From: Microbacterium lacus
GTDB taxonomy: Bacteria > Actinomycetota > Actinomycetes > Actinomycetales > Microbacteriaceae
Reading direction: 5' to 3'
Length of the DNA: 64,000 nt
Assembly: GCF_002812805.1 (NCBI RefSeq)
Contig: NZ_NMUM01000017.1
Span: forward strand, 1 to 64,000
Both the position numbers and the translations under genes were made by a program. The notes below the pieces were generated by a model. It had not been told where the DNA came from, made no database searches, and saw only the letters and a list, made by a program, of their open reading frames with translations. Positions within the stretch are counted from its first letter, which is position 1, and each line of letters opens with the position of its first letter. Below are positions 34,301-44,427 of the stretch, one piece after another.

Positions 34301-34586
34301 CTAGTCGCACCGTGAGTTCCGTCTTGGCGGAGCCCTCGCCGTACTCGACCCGAAGCGTCACGGGGTCGGTGCTCTCGTTCACGAAGGCGGCGAGGAAGTT
34401 CCCGTCGATTCCGTCATCCGAGACGATGAGCGCGTTGCGCACGGCGACATCGCCGGTGTGTGCGCTGACGCCGTCTGCCGGCGCATAGGGGATGAGCGTC
34501 GCCTGCGGCGAGATCAGCGTGCAGCCGGAAGTTCCCACCAGAACGGCGGCCACCAGGGCCAGAGACGCGAGCCGACGGGATTTCAC
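34301..34586 (-). pseudogene. 5' fragment of lipoprotein gene split by IS1182-type element
   Basis: GTG 34586 behind GGAGG starts a signal peptide with lipobox VGTSGC (Cys about 22), then TLISPQATLIPYAPADGVSA and a beta-rich region. The frame enters the IS at CTAG 34304-34301, picks up foreign residues and stops at 34275-34277. Intact relatives (about 156 aa) sit between regX3 and carD in related bacteria; the fold looks like a small extracytoplasmic beta-sandwich of unknown role. The truncated product could still be exported but lacks its C-terminal 40 percent. Confidence 0.87.
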
Positions 34587-34723
34587 GGGTCCTCCAGGGA
34601 GATCGCAGACGTTGCAATCTCATTCTAGGGGGGTGCGCTTGACCGCGGCTGCCCGCCGTGCACGGCGAACCTTAGCGTATGGCGCCTGTGGTATTCTGTA
34701 GGTTGCCGAAAGGACATAACTGC

Positions 34724-35206
34724 ATGCTTTTTGAGGTTGGCGAAACGGTCGTTTACCCGCACCACGGGGCCGCGACGATCATCGAAGTCAAAGACCGGGT
34801 CATCAAGGGCGAGACCAAGAAATACCTGAAGCTCAACGTCACTCAGGGTGATCTCGTCATCGAGGTACCCGCAGAGAATGTCGACTTGGTCGGCGTCCGC
34901 GACGTCATCGGCAAAGAGGGTCTCGATCGGGTATTCGAGGTGCTGCGCGCACCGTTCACGGAAGAGCCCACGAACTGGTCCCGCCGGTACAAGGCGAACC
35001 TCGAGAAGCTCGCTTCCGGCGATGTCATCAAGGTCAGCGAGGTTGTTCGCGATCTGTGGCGTCGTGACCAGGACCGCGGTCTCTCCGCGGGTGAGAAGCG
35101 GATGCTCGCCAAGGCGCGGCAGATCCTCATCTCCGAGCTCGCGTTGGCCGAGAAGACCGATGAAGAGCGTGCGGGCGTCGTGCTCGACGAGGTCCTCGCA
35201 AGCTAG
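34724..35206 (+). CDS. carD: CarD-family RNA polymerase-binding regulator
   Basis: This 160-residue essential actinobacterial regulator stabilises the rRNA-type open promoter complex. The N-terminal Tudor-like RNAP-binding domain (1-55) has [20 protein letters not shown]. The C-terminal helical DNA-binding domain (about 65-155) includes the [19 protein letters not shown] segment with the minor-groove Trp (about 86). ATG 34724 follows GAAAGGA and an upstream TATTCT hexamer (34692-34697). Its TAG stop is shared with the -10 box of ispDF. Confidence 0.95.
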   Translation: MLFEVGETVVYPHHGAATIIEVKDRVIKGETKKYLKLNVTQGDLVIEVPAENVDLVGVRDVIGKEGLDRVFEVLRAPFTEEPTNWSRRYKANLEKLASGDVIKVSEVVRDLWRRDQDRGLSAGEKRMLAKARQILISELALAEKTDEERAGVVLDEVLAS

Positions 35207-35209
35207 GCT
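35204..35209 (+). promoter_or_regulatory. -10 box (TAGGCT) of ispDF overlapping the carD stop
   Basis: The carD TAG stop (35204-35206) forms the first half of TAGGCT; a 6-nt spacer leads to GTG 35216. Confidence 0.55.
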
Positions 35210-35215
35210 CCCGGC

Positions 35216-36457
35216 GTGAGCATCACGCCCTCCCCTCGCATCGGAATCATCGTCGTCGCGGGTGGTTCGGGCACGCGCCTTGGCGCGGGAACACCGAAAG
35301 CCTTCGTCGGCATCGATGGACACTCGATGCTTCGGCATGCTCTGCGGGGTGTGCTCGCCGCGGGACCCGCGCAGGTCGTGATCGTCGCGCCCGCCGGACG
35401 TGAGGGTGATGCCCTCACCGAGGCTCTGGCCGCCTCGGAAGAGGCTCCCGCACTCGAGAGCGGTCGTCGACGTGATCTAATCTCCGTCGTCACCGGGGGC
35501 GAAACCCGGCAGCGCTCGGTCGCCGCGGGTCTGGCTGCACTCTGGGCCGACGTCGAGGTCGTGCTGGTGCATGACGCTGCACGGGCACTCACCCCGCCCG
35601 CCGTATTCGAGCGAGTCGTCGAGGCGGTCGACCGTACCGGGTCGGGCATCGTTCCGACCCTTCCGGTGATCGACACCATCAAGCGGGTCGGGGGAGAGGT
35701 CGTGCTGGAGGCCGTCGACCGTGCTGATCTCGCGGCCGCGCAGACCCCGCAAGGCTTCCCGCGCGGGATACTCGTCGCGTCGTATGCGAGCGCCGAGCAG
35801 GACTACACGGACGACACGGCGCTCGTGGCCGCGGCGGGGCATCCGATCGTCACCGTGCCGGGTGATGCCCTCTCGTTCAAGATCACGACGCCGGCCGACA
35901 TGGACCGCGCGCGCGGGCTCATCGTGCCCCTCGCGCCGGCTCACGCACGGTTCGAAACCGGCGGGCGTGGGCCGCGGGTGGGGGTCGGCACCGACGTTCA
36001 CGCGTTCGCGGGAGTCGACGGCGCCGGGGAGCCTGCCGCCGAGCTGTGGCTCGCGGGGCTGCATTGGCCGGGCGAGCCGGGACTGGCGGGGCACTCGGAT
36101 GGCGACGCCGTCGCACACGCGATCGTCGACGCGCTCCTCTCTGCCGCTGGGCTGGGCGACATCGGCACGCACTTCGGTGTGGACCGCCCCGAGTTCGCGG
36201 GCGCGCACGCGGGTGCGTTCTTGACGAGGACGCGAGAGCTCCTCGGCAACGCGGGTTGGGCTGTCGGAAACGTCTCCGTTCAGTTCCAGGCCAACCGGCC
36301 GCGATTCTCGGCACGTCGCGCCGAGGCGGAAGCGGTGTTGTCCGAGGCTCTCGGTGCTCCGGTCTCGATCGCCGCGACGACGACGGACGGACTGGGGTTC
36401 ACCGGCCGCGGTGAGGGCGTGGCGGCCTTCGCTGTTGCCCTGGTCGTTCCCGCCTGA
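35216..36457 (+). CDS. ispDF: Bifunctional IspD-IspF of the MEP isoprenoid pathway
   Basis: This 413-residue fusion joins MEP cytidylyltransferase IspD (about 1-240, nucleotide loop [18 protein letters not shown]) to MEcPP synthase IspF (about 250-413). In IspF the metal ligands are in GTDVHAF (Asp/His) and [17 protein letters not shown], with the tail [19 protein letters not shown]. It supplies two of the seven steps to IPP/DMAPP; IspE works between them. The GTG start is supported by a leaderless -10 box. The gene order carD-ispDF-cysS-rlmB (here with an EamA gene between) is typical of actinobacteria. Confidence 0.96.
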   Translation: MSITPSPRIGIIVVAGGSGTRLGAGTPKAFVGIDGHSMLRHALRGVLAAGPAQVVIVAPAGREGDALTEALAASEEAPALESGRRRDLISVVTGGETRQRSVAAGLAALWADVEVVLVHDAARALTPPAVFERVVEAVDRTGSGIVPTLPVIDTIKRVGGEVVLEAVDRADLAAAQTPQGFPRGILVASYASAEQDYTDDTALVAAAGHPIVTVPGDALSFKITTPADMDRARGLIVPLAPAHARFETGGRGPRVGVGTDVHAFAGVDGAGEPAAELWLAGLHWPGEPGLAGHSDGDAVAHAIVDALLSAAGLGDIGTHFGVDRPEFAGAHAGAFLTRTRELLGNAGWAVGNVSVQFQANRPRFSARRAEAEAVLSEALGAPVSIAATTTDGLGFTGRGEGVAAFAVALVVPA

Positions 36458-36460
36458 ATT

Positions 36461-37396
36461 TCACGCCTCCACGGCGAAGGGCTTCGGGTCTCGGGGCGCG
36501 CGTGAGCCCCATGCCAGTGTGACGAGGCCGACGGCGAGCACCAGGAGCCCCGCCACGGCGAGAACGCTCAGCTGCTCGCCGAGGACGCTCACCCCCAGGA
36601 TGCTCGCGGTCAGTGGCTCGCCGAGGGTCAGTGTCGCCGCGGTCGCGGCCGTCAGCCCGTTCAGGCCCCAGGTGAACAGCACGTAGGCGACGGATATCGT
36701 TCCGATGCCGAGCCATACGGCCATCACCACTCCCGCGGGCTCCCGGAGCCACGAGAGGTCGACAAAGGGCAGCACGCAGGCGGAGAGCACGGCGGAGCCC
36801 GCGCCCATCGCGCCGACCACGGTGAAAGGGTCCCACCCGCCGTCCAGCAGTCGTCGCTGCGCATTGGCGATGACGGCGAAGGTTGCGCCCGCGCCAACCG
36901 AGCCGAGGAATCCGAGGGGGTCCGTGCCGCCGGTTCCCGCGGCATCCGTCCCGCCGCCCATTCCCAGCAGGGCGACACCGACGGTGGAGAGTGCCGTGGC
37001 GAGCAGCCAGGCGCCGCTCGGACGGCGGCGCGTCAGCGACCACTCGAGTACACCGGCCAGGATCGGCGCCGAGCCGAGCGCGATGACCGTGCCCACCGCG
37101 ACGCCGTTGCGGGCGGTGCCCAGGAAGAACAGCGGCTGGTAGAGCGCGAGGCACAGGCCCGTGAGCGCCATGAGAGCGAGCGGCGCTGCCGTGAGGCGGG
37201 GGCGCGGTGGGACCGTGCCGCGGCGGTGGGCACGCCGGGCGAGCAGGAACGCGATCACTGCGAGGCCGGTACCACCGAGCACAAGGCGCACCACTCCGAT
37301 CGAGAGGGGGGTGGTGTTGTCGGGGCCGAGCGCCTGCGAGGTACCGGTCGTGCCGAAGAGGACGGCCGCGGCGAGCACGGCGAGGACAGGAAGCAC
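36461..37396 (-). CDS. EamA/DMT-family membrane transporter
   Basis: This 311-residue protein has about ten transmembrane helices arranged as two EamA repeats (about 1-135 and 150-300). It begins MLPVLAVLAAAVLFGTTGTS and the second repeat ends near GEPLTASILGVSVLGEQLSVL, a DMT hallmark. It probably exports a small metabolite; the substrate is unknown. The GTG start at 37396 has GGAGG directly before it. It is inserted on the opposite strand between ispDF and cysS and converges with ispDF (3-nt gap). Confidence 0.87.
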   Translation of the reverse strand: MLPVLAVLAAAVLFGTTGTSQALGPDNTTPLSIGVVRLVLGGTGLAVIAFLLARRAHRRGTVPPRPRLTAAPLALMALTGLCLALYQPLFFLGTARNGVAVGTVIALGSAPILAGVLEWSLTRRRPSGAWLLATALSTVGVALLGMGGGTDAAGTGGTDPLGFLGSVGAGATFAVIANAQRRLLDGGWDPFTVVGAMGAGSAVLSACVLPFVDLSWLREPAGVVMAVWLGIGTISVAYVLFTWGLNGLTAATAATLTLGEPLTASILGVSVLGEQLSVLAVAGLLVLAVGLVTLAWGSRAPRDPKPFAVEA

Positions 37397-37505
37397 CCTC
37401 CAGTTCTACCCGGTCGGCGTGGGGGCGTCGAACTGTCGCAAACCGCTGCATCCGCTCGCCAGATCGAGCGTTTCGTGACAGCTCGATGCGCCGAACCCCC
37501 GCCGG

Positions 37506-37511
37506 TAGGGT
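37506..37511 (+). promoter_or_regulatory. -10 box (TAGGGT) of leaderless cysS
   Basis: TAGGGT, a 6-nt spacer and then GTG 37518. Confidence 0.55.
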
Positions 37512-37517
37512 AGATGA

Positions 37518-38918
37518 GTGACTCTCCGGCTCCATGACACGAAGGCGCAGCAACTGCGCGACTTCGTGCCGAGCGAACCCGGACGCGTGTCGATGTACGT
37601 CTGCGGCCCGACCGTGCAGTCCGGCCCGCACCTCGGGCACCTGCGCGGCGCGCTCGCGTTCGACGTGCTGCGCGGATGGCTCGAGCACCGCGTCGGCCCC
37701 GTGACGTACGTCAGAAATGTCACGGATATCGACGACAAGGTGCTCGCGAATGCGACGCCCGACGAGTCCTGGTGGGCGCTCGCCTACCGCATGGAGCGCG
37801 CCTTCGACGACGCGTATTCCGCGATCGGCATTCGTCCTCCGACGTATGAACCGCGCGCGACGGCGTCGATTCCGCAGATGCAGGAACTGATCGCGCGGCT
37901 GATCGACGAGGGGCACGCGTACGCCGCGGAGGGCGACGTCTACTTCGATGTTCGTTCGTGGCCCGAGTACGGCACGCTCACGCGTCAGTCGCTCGACGCT
38001 ATGGAGGCCGCGGCCGACGCCGACCCGCGGGGCAAGCGCGATGCGCATGATTTCGCGCTGTGGAAGGGCGCGAAGGCGGACGAACCCGCCAGCGCGATCT
38101 GGGATTCACCGTGGGGCGCCGGCCGGCCGGGTTGGCACATCGAGTGCTCGGCGATGTCGCGCCGCTACCTCGGTCCCGAGTTCGACATCCATGGCGGCGG
38201 CCTCGACCTGCGCTTCCCGCACCACGAGAACGAGCTCGCGCAGTCTTCGGCCGCGGGCGACGCGTTCGCGCGGTACTGGGTACACAACGGGCTCGTCACC
38301 GTCGACGGCCAGAAGATGTCAAAGTCGCTCGGCAACTTCGTGCTCGCCGAGGACATCCTGCGCGCCTACGATCCGCTTGTCGTCCGTTACGCACTCGTGT
38401 CGGCGCACTATCGTTCCAGCCTCGACATCACGGAATCTTCCTTCGCGGAGGCCGCGTCGGCCCTCGAGCGACTGCGTACGTTCCTGGTCCGGCTCGGACG
38501 TGCCCGCGATGGGGAGTACGGATGGTTCGCCACCGACCTGCCCGACGCCTTCGTCGCCGCGATGGACGATGACCTGGGTGTTCCCGAAGCACTCGCCGTG
38601 CTGCACGAGACCGTGCGCGCGGGGAACGCGGCGCTCGACGCGGGAGATGTGGATACCGCGACAACCGCGGCGATTCACGTGCACACGATGGCCGGGATCC
38701 TCGGGATCGACCCCATGTCCGAGCGCTTGCGCGGGCATTCGGACGGCGCAGAGGCCCGCGCATTGCATACTCTGGTCACGAGCCTGATCGACCAGCGTGC
38801 GCGTGCGCGCGCCGGCAAGGACTGGGCCGCGGCAGACCGGATCCGCGACGCCGTCGCGGCGGCCGGCATCACTTTAGAAGACACCTCAGACGGCACGCAT
38901 TGGAGCATCGATGGCTAA
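37518..38918 (+). CDS. cysS: Cysteinyl-tRNA synthetase
   Basis: This 466-residue class I synthetase has the zinc-ligand Cys in [19 protein letters not shown] (about 28), which also carries the HIGH-like HLGH. Further zinc ligands lie in WHIECSAMS and the HHENELAQS motif (about 215-240). [10 protein letters not shown] (about 267) is the second ATP loop. The DALR-type helical anticodon region follows. Its length is normal for the family. The 8-nt overlap with rlmB indicates one operon. Confidence 0.97.
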   Translation: MTLRLHDTKAQQLRDFVPSEPGRVSMYVCGPTVQSGPHLGHLRGALAFDVLRGWLEHRVGPVTYVRNVTDIDDKVLANATPDESWWALAYRMERAFDDAYSAIGIRPPTYEPRATASIPQMQELIARLIDEGHAYAAEGDVYFDVRSWPEYGTLTRQSLDAMEAAADADPRGKRDAHDFALWKGAKADEPASAIWDSPWGAGRPGWHIECSAMSRRYLGPEFDIHGGGLDLRFPHHENELAQSSAAGDAFARYWVHNGLVTVDGQKMSKSLGNFVLAEDILRAYDPLVVRYALVSAHYRSSLDITESSFAEAASALERLRTFLVRLGRARDGEYGWFATDLPDAFVAAMDDDLGVPEALAVLHETVRAGNAALDAGDVDTATTAAIHVHTMAGILGIDPMSERLRGHSDGAEARALHTLVTSLIDQRARARAGKDWAAADRIRDAVAAAGITLEDTSDGTHWSIDG

Positions 38919-39903
38919 GCCAGGACGGCCCGGCGCGAGCAGGGGCAAAAAGGGCCCGACAAAGGGCACGGGCGGAAAGAACAAGCGTTCACTCGAAGGT
39001 CGTGGGCCGACGCCCAAGGCCGAGGATCGCGCGTGGCACCCCGCGGGTAAGCGCAAGGCCGCGGCCGAGCGCTTCGCTGCCGCGGGCGGCAAGGGGCGCC
39101 CCAGCTCGAACCCGAACTCGGGCCGCGCACCCCGCGCGAAGAAGGACGAAGAGACCGAGGTCGTCACCGGTCGCAACTCGGTGCTCGAGGCGCTCCGGGC
39201 GAAGATCCCCGCGACGGCCTTCTACATCGCGCAGCGCGTCGAGATGGACGACCGCGTGAAAGAGATGCTTTCGCTCGCGACGAACCGCGAGATCCCCGTG
39301 CTCGAGGTCACCCGCCCGGAGCTTGACCGCATGGCCGGCTTTGATGGCGTGCACCAGGGTGTCGCGCTCAAGGTTCCGCCGTACGAGTACGGACACCCTC
39401 AGGACCTGCTCGAGAAGGTCATCGACGCCGGCAAGCTGCCGCTTTTCGTCGCCCTCGACGGCATCACCGATCCCCGCAACCTCGGCGCGATCATCCGCTC
39501 GACCGCGGCGTTCGGCGGTCACGGCATCATCCTGCCGCAGCGTCGTTCGGCGAGCGTGAACAGCGCGGCGTGGAAGACCAGCGCGGGAGCGGCGGCGCGT
39601 ACGCCCGTCGTGGTCGCACCGAACCTCACCTCGACCCTGAAGGACTTCAAACGCCAGGGCGTCTTCGTGCTCGGGCTCGACGGCGATGGCGATGTGTCGC
39701 TGCCCGCACTCGAGCTCGCCGACCGGCCGATCGTGATCGTCGTCGGCAGCGAGGGCAAGGGCCTGTCGCGGCTGGTGGCCGAAACATGCGACCAGATCGT
39801 GTCGATCCCCATCTCGGCCAGCACCGAATCGCTGAACGCCGGCATCGCGGCATCCGTCGCCCTGTATCAGGTGTCGACGCTGCGCGCGTCGGTCGGAGAC
39901 TGA
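38911..39903 (+). CDS. rlmB: 23S rRNA 2'-O-methyltransferase RlmB-like (SpoU/TrmH family)
   Basis: This 330-residue protein has a strongly basic disordered N-terminus (1-80, PGRPGASRGKKGPTKG) typical of actinobacteria and a SpoU substrate-binding domain (about 83-160). The SPOUT knot contains LFVALDGITDPRNLGAIIRS (motif 1 Arg), VIVVGSEGKGLSRLV (motif 2) and SIPISASTESLNAGIAASV (motif 3). RlmB methylates G2251 of 23S rRNA. It is translated from within the cysS 3' end. Confidence 0.92.
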   Translation: MAKPGRPGASRGKKGPTKGTGGKNKRSLEGRGPTPKAEDRAWHPAGKRKAAAERFAAAGGKGRPSSNPNSGRAPRAKKDEETEVVTGRNSVLEALRAKIPATAFYIAQRVEMDDRVKEMLSLATNREIPVLEVTRPELDRMAGFDGVHQGVALKVPPYEYGHPQDLLEKVIDAGKLPLFVALDGITDPRNLGAIIRSTAAFGGHGIILPQRRSASVNSAAWKTSAGAAARTPVVVAPNLTSTLKDFKRQGVFVLGLDGDGDVSLPALELADRPIVIVVGSEGKGLSRLVAETCDQIVSIPISASTESLNAGIAASVALYQVSTLRASVGD

Positions 39904-39937
39904 AGCACCCGCCTAGCCGCACGCGAAAGGATCACGG

Positions 39938-40579
39938 ATGTCTCGCATCGCCGTCATCGGAGGAACCGGCTACGCCGGTAGTCACATCGTCGCCGAGGCG
40001 GTGGATCGCGGGCACACCGTGCTCTCTGTCGCCCGCACCGCGCCGTCCGAGCGCGTCACGGGTGTGACCTACATCGAGGGAACGCTGATGGACGTCCCGG
40101 GCCTCGTCGCCGAGATCCAGGGTGCCGAGGTCGTCGTCGTGTCGGTTCCCGCGCGGGGCGAGATGGCAGGACTCCTTCGTCCCGCCGTCGCCGAGCTCGT
40201 CGCAACCCTGCAGCCGGGAACACGGATCGGCGTGATCGGCGGGGCGGGCGGAAGCCTCTCCGCACCGGGCGGCCCCCGGGTCATCGATCTGCCGAGCTTC
40301 AACGACGAGTACAAGCCCGAGGCGTTCGAGGCGATCGGCATCCTCGAGGACTTGCAGGCCGGGGATCCGTCGATCGATTTCTTCTACGTCCACCCGGCGG
40401 GCGGGTTCGGAGCATGGAACCCGGGTGAGCGGACCGGGTCGTACCGTGACGGCGGCGATGTCATCGTGACCGACGCCGACGGGGAGTCGTTCATCTCGGG
40501 CGCCGACCTGGGCGTCGCGGTGCTCGATGAGATCGAGTCGCCGAAGCACTCGCGCGAGCGCTTCACGGTCGGGTACTGA
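39938..40579 (+). CDS. NAD(P)-binding short-chain reductase-like protein
   Basis: This 213-residue protein has a Rossmann fold with GGTGYAGSHIVAEAVDRGH (dinucleotide loop, about 8-26) and an ALARTAP-like second strand. It belongs to the NAD(P)H-binding family of atypical SDRs (YwnB/HSCARG-like). The central GVIGGAGGSLSAPGG motif (about 92-106) is typical of that group. The usual YxxxK catalytic pair is not evident, so it may be a reductase with a flavin or a sensor. It has a GAAAGGA ribosome site and lies 34 nt after rlmB. Confidence 0.82.
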   Translation: MSRIAVIGGTGYAGSHIVAEAVDRGHTVLSVARTAPSERVTGVTYIEGTLMDVPGLVAEIQGAEVVVVSVPARGEMAGLLRPAVAELVATLQPGTRIGVIGGAGGSLSAPGGPRVIDLPSFNDEYKPEAFEAIGILEDLQAGDPSIDFFYVHPAGGFGAWNPGERTGSYRDGGDVIVTDADGESFISGADLGVAVLDEIESPKHSRERFTVGY

Positions 40580-40582
40580 CTA

Positions 40583-41893
40583 CTAGACGAGGTCGCGCCA
40601 GTCGACGGCGTCTGCCTCGGCGTCCGGCTCGATGGGCGCATCCTCGGGGATGACCGAGAGCGCCAGCGTCTCAGTTGGCGGGCCCATGATCGTGGCCTCG
40701 TCCCGGCGGTGACGCAGGACATCGTTGACGTACGACGTCAGGGCCTCGGCGAGCGGAACGGATGACCCCCGCTCCTGCGACATGTACCACCTGTGCTCCA
40801 GCACCTGGTGGAACACCTCGGCGGGCTCGAGCTTGGCGCGGAGGTCGTAGGGGATGGCCTTGACGACGGGTTCGAAGACGCGCGTCAGCCACTCGTGGGC
40901 GACCATTTCTTCGTCGACGCCGAGACGGGAGACGCGGGCGCGGAACTCGTCGAGGTCGTTCAGCAGGCGCCGTGCCTGGTTCTCTTCGACGTCGAGCCCG
41001 GTGAGCCGGATCAGGCGGCGCTGGTGGTGCCCGGCGTCGACGACCTTCGGTTGGATCGAAACGCGCGTGCCGTCGGGCGCGGCCTGGATGGACATCTCGC
41101 CAATGTCGAACCCGAGAGCATTCAGGCGCTGCACGCGTTCGGTGAGGCGCCACGACTCTGCCGACGAGAAGCTCTCTTGGTCCGTGAGTGCCGCCCACAG
41201 CGAGTGGTAGGACGAGAGGATGCCGTCGGCGATCTCGACCGCGTCGACACCGCCCTCGAGCCGCCCGCCCGCCTCGAGGTCCATGATCTCGCCGGCGATG
41301 TTGGTGCGCGCGACGTCGAGATCGTGCTCCCGCTGACCGAGGGTCAGGCCGCTCTCGTGCAGTTCACCGGTCTCGGCGTCGACGAGGTACGCGGCGAAGG
41401 CGCCCGCGTCGCGCCGGAAGAGCGTGTTGGAGAGCGACACGTCACCCCAGAAGAAGCCGACGTTGTGCAGGCGCACCAGCAGCACCGCGAGCGCATCGAC
41501 CAAGCGTGTGGCGGTGTCGGGCCGTAGCACCTGGGTGAACAGGGCGCGGTAGGGGAGCGAGAACTTGAGGTGCGCGGTCACCAGGGCTGCCGGGAGCGGC
41601 TCGCCCGAGGCATCCTTGCGTCCCGCGATGACCGCGACGCGGTCGACGCACGGCACGTCGAGTCGGTGCAGGTTGCCGAGCATCTCGTACTCACGCCGCG
41701 CCATCTCGGCCGTCGTCTCTTTCACGGCCACGACGCGGCCGGACAGATTCGCGAATCGCACCAGGTGGCGCGACAGACCCTTGGGGAGCGAGACGATCGT
41801 GCTGCTCGGCCACTCGGCGAGCGGCACCGACCACGGCAGGGTCAGCAAGCCCGGGTCGACCTCGCTCGCGGTGATGCTGAGGGCATCGCTCAC
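40583..41893 (-). CDS. DUF4032 kinase-like protein
   Basis: This 436-residue soluble protein combines a protein-kinase-like/WaaP-type N-terminal half with the actinobacterial DUF4032 C-terminal half. The N-terminal half has GRVVAVKETTAEMARREYEM (ATP-lysine) and RLHNVGFFWGDVSLSNTLF (an HxD-type catalytic loop variant) with YLVDAETGEL (DFG-like). The C-terminal half has LNALGFDIGEMSIQ and RWYMSQERGSSVPLAEAL. No substrate is established. GTG 41893 follows GAGGAGGA. It faces the NAD-binding gene tail to tail with a 3-nt gap. Confidence 0.82.
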   Translation of the reverse strand: MSDALSITASEVDPGLLTLPWSVPLAEWPSSTIVSLPKGLSRHLVRFANLSGRVVAVKETTAEMARREYEMLGNLHRLDVPCVDRVAVIAGRKDASGEPLPAALVTAHLKFSLPYRALFTQVLRPDTATRLVDALAVLLVRLHNVGFFWGDVSLSNTLFRRDAGAFAAYLVDAETGELHESGLTLGQREHDLDVARTNIAGEIMDLEAGGRLEGGVDAVEIADGILSSYHSLWAALTDQESFSSAESWRLTERVQRLNALGFDIGEMSIQAAPDGTRVSIQPKVVDAGHHQRRLIRLTGLDVEENQARRLLNDLDEFRARVSRLGVDEEMVAHEWLTRVFEPVVKAIPYDLRAKLEPAEVFHQVLEHRWYMSQERGSSVPLAEALTSYVNDVLRHRRDEATIMGPPTETLALSVIPEDAPIEPDAEADAVDWRDLV

Positions 41894-41936
41894 GGTTCCT
41901 CCTCGGTCGGTTTCGGGTGCGGGCGCGGAAAAATGC

Positions 41937-41973
41937 GTGCGGCGCGGGCCCCCGAAGAGGACCCGCGCCGCAC
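41937..41973 (-). terminator. Hairpin terminator after the sugar-ABC ATPase gene
   Basis: A perfect 12-bp GC stem (41937-41948 with 41962-41973) with a 13-nt loop starts 7 nt past the ATPase stop. Confidence 0.7.
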
Positions 41974-41980
41974 GAGGGAC

Positions 41981-43084
<1,104 letters not shown>

Positions 43085-43318
43085 TGTTTTCTCCTTCACC
43101 GGCAGGTACGTGCCGGACGATCCGTAGTGAATGGAAACGGCGGGGGTAAACCGCCGCAGGCTCATCATCGGGCCCGCGGAAAGTATGACACAGCAAACGC
43201 GCGCCCGTCTGGGTGTTTCCCAGCCTGGCTGGCTAGCATCAGATACGGATGTCGCTGTACCCGCGCGCGTCCGACCCGGGAGCTCCCGATGTTCCCGGCC
43301 GACTGATTCCGAGGTTCC

Positions 43319-44296
43319 ATGTCGAGCGATGAGACGCCCAACGTCCCCGCGCGCCGCGACCGCCGCGAGGCCGTGCGCGAGAAGGCGGCTGCGGTCCAGG
43401 CGCGCCAGCGCCGTGGACGCGTCGCGCGCATCACCGCCGTGAGCGTGGTCGTGGGCGCGATCGTGGTGGCCGCCGGTGTCGCCGTGGCGTGGACGCTCGG
43501 CGAATCCGCCTCCCAGCCGCAACTCGCGCCAGCGGTAGAAGACGACGGCATCGTCGTCACGTCGATTCCCGCGAGCGTGCTGGCATCGTTCGCCGGCGCT
43601 GGCGCGGCCGAGAACCCGCCCGCGGCGAGCGACACGACGGCGACGGAGGCCCCGGTGGCGGGCGCGAGCCCCGAGCCGACGCCCACGCAGCAGCCGCTGC
43701 AGATCGAGGTCTACGTCGACTATCTGTCGCAGGCATCCTCGGACTTCCAGCTTGCGAACGCCCAACAGCTCTCCGAGTGGGTTTCGGAGGGTGCAGCGAC
43801 CATCTCGTACCACCCGGTCGCGCTCCTGACGGGCAAGTCGAACGGAACGAAGTACTCGCTCCGTTCGGCGGGTGCCGCGGCGTGTGTGGCGACGTATGCG
43901 CCGGACTCGTTCTTCGCGTTCAACCACAAGCTTCTCGAACAGCGCCCCGAGATCGACACGGACGGGCTGAGCGACGCCGACCTCGCCGTGCTCGCGCAGG
44001 CCGTGGGTGTCGAGTACCCCAAGCGCGTCGCCGCGTGCATCGAGGATGCGAGCTTCGTGCCGTGGGTGCAGAAGGCCACGGCACGTGCACTCGCCGAGCC
44101 CGTCGGAAGCACCGGCGAGGCGCTGACCGGTCCGAAGGTCTACGTCAACGGCAAGCCGTACAACGGTGACCTCACGGACGCGAAGGAGTTCGCGCAGTTC
44201 GTGCTGACGCTGGCCAGCGAGGCCTACTTCTCGACGCCGAGCCCGACTCCCACACCGACGACGTCGGTTGCGCCGTCACCGACGCCGACGCCCTAG
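43319..44296 (+). CDS. Membrane-anchored DsbA-like protein lacking CXXC
   Basis: This 325-residue protein has a basic cytosolic N-terminus (1-35), one transmembrane helix (about 37-60) and a Pro/Ala linker. A thioredoxin/DsbA-like extracytoplasmic domain (about 125-300) carries IEVYVDYLSQASSDFQLANA where active relatives have a CPYC motif; both cysteines are Ser. Other family features remain (GTKYSLRSAGAAACVATYAP, GPKVYVNGKPYNG with the cis-Pro region). The C-terminus is an STPSPTPTPTT tail. Oxidoreductase activity is unlikely; a chaperone or scaffold role is possible. Confidence 0.84.
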   Translation: MSSDETPNVPARRDRREAVREKAAAVQARQRRGRVARITAVSVVVGAIVVAAGVAVAWTLGESASQPQLAPAVEDDGIVVTSIPASVLASFAGAGAAENPPAASDTTATEAPVAGASPEPTPTQQPLQIEVYVDYLSQASSDFQLANAQQLSEWVSEGAATISYHPVALLTGKSNGTKYSLRSAGAAACVATYAPDSFFAFNHKLLEQRPEIDTDGLSDADLAVLAQAVGVEYPKRVAACIEDASFVPWVQKATARALAEPVGSTGEALTGPKVYVNGKPYNGDLTDAKEFAQFVLTLASEAYFSTPSPTPTPTTSVAPSPTPTP

Positions 44297-44336
44297 ACGC
44301 GATCGACCTGCTCGTCGTCGCTAGACTGATGTGTCT

Positions 44337-44412
44337 GCCGACTTGGCGCAATTGGTAGCGCACCTAACTTGTAATTAGGGGGTTACGGGTTCAAGTCCCG
44401 TAGTCGGCTCCA
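44337..44412 (+). tRNA. tRNA-Thr (anticodon TGT), CCA encoded
   Basis: The cloverleaf has acceptor GCCGACT/AGTCGGC, D-arm GCGC...GCGC, anticodon stem CCTAA/TTAGG around loop CTTGTAA (anticodon TGT), and T-arm ACGGG-TTCAAGT-CCCGT. The discriminator is T, followed by genomic CCA at 44410-44412. Confidence 0.96.
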
Positions 44413-44427
44413 GAGGAGGGATTGGCG

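Noticed and set aside
36399..38048. 549-codon minus-strand frame across EamA and cysS
   Set aside because: It shifts frames relative to two recognised genes and shows no family signature.
43249..43332. 27-codon ATG frame preceded by TAGCAT before the DsbA-like gene
   Set aside because: Spacing from the hexamer to ATG does not fit the leaderless pattern and the peptide (MSLYPRASDPGAP) has no recognisable features.
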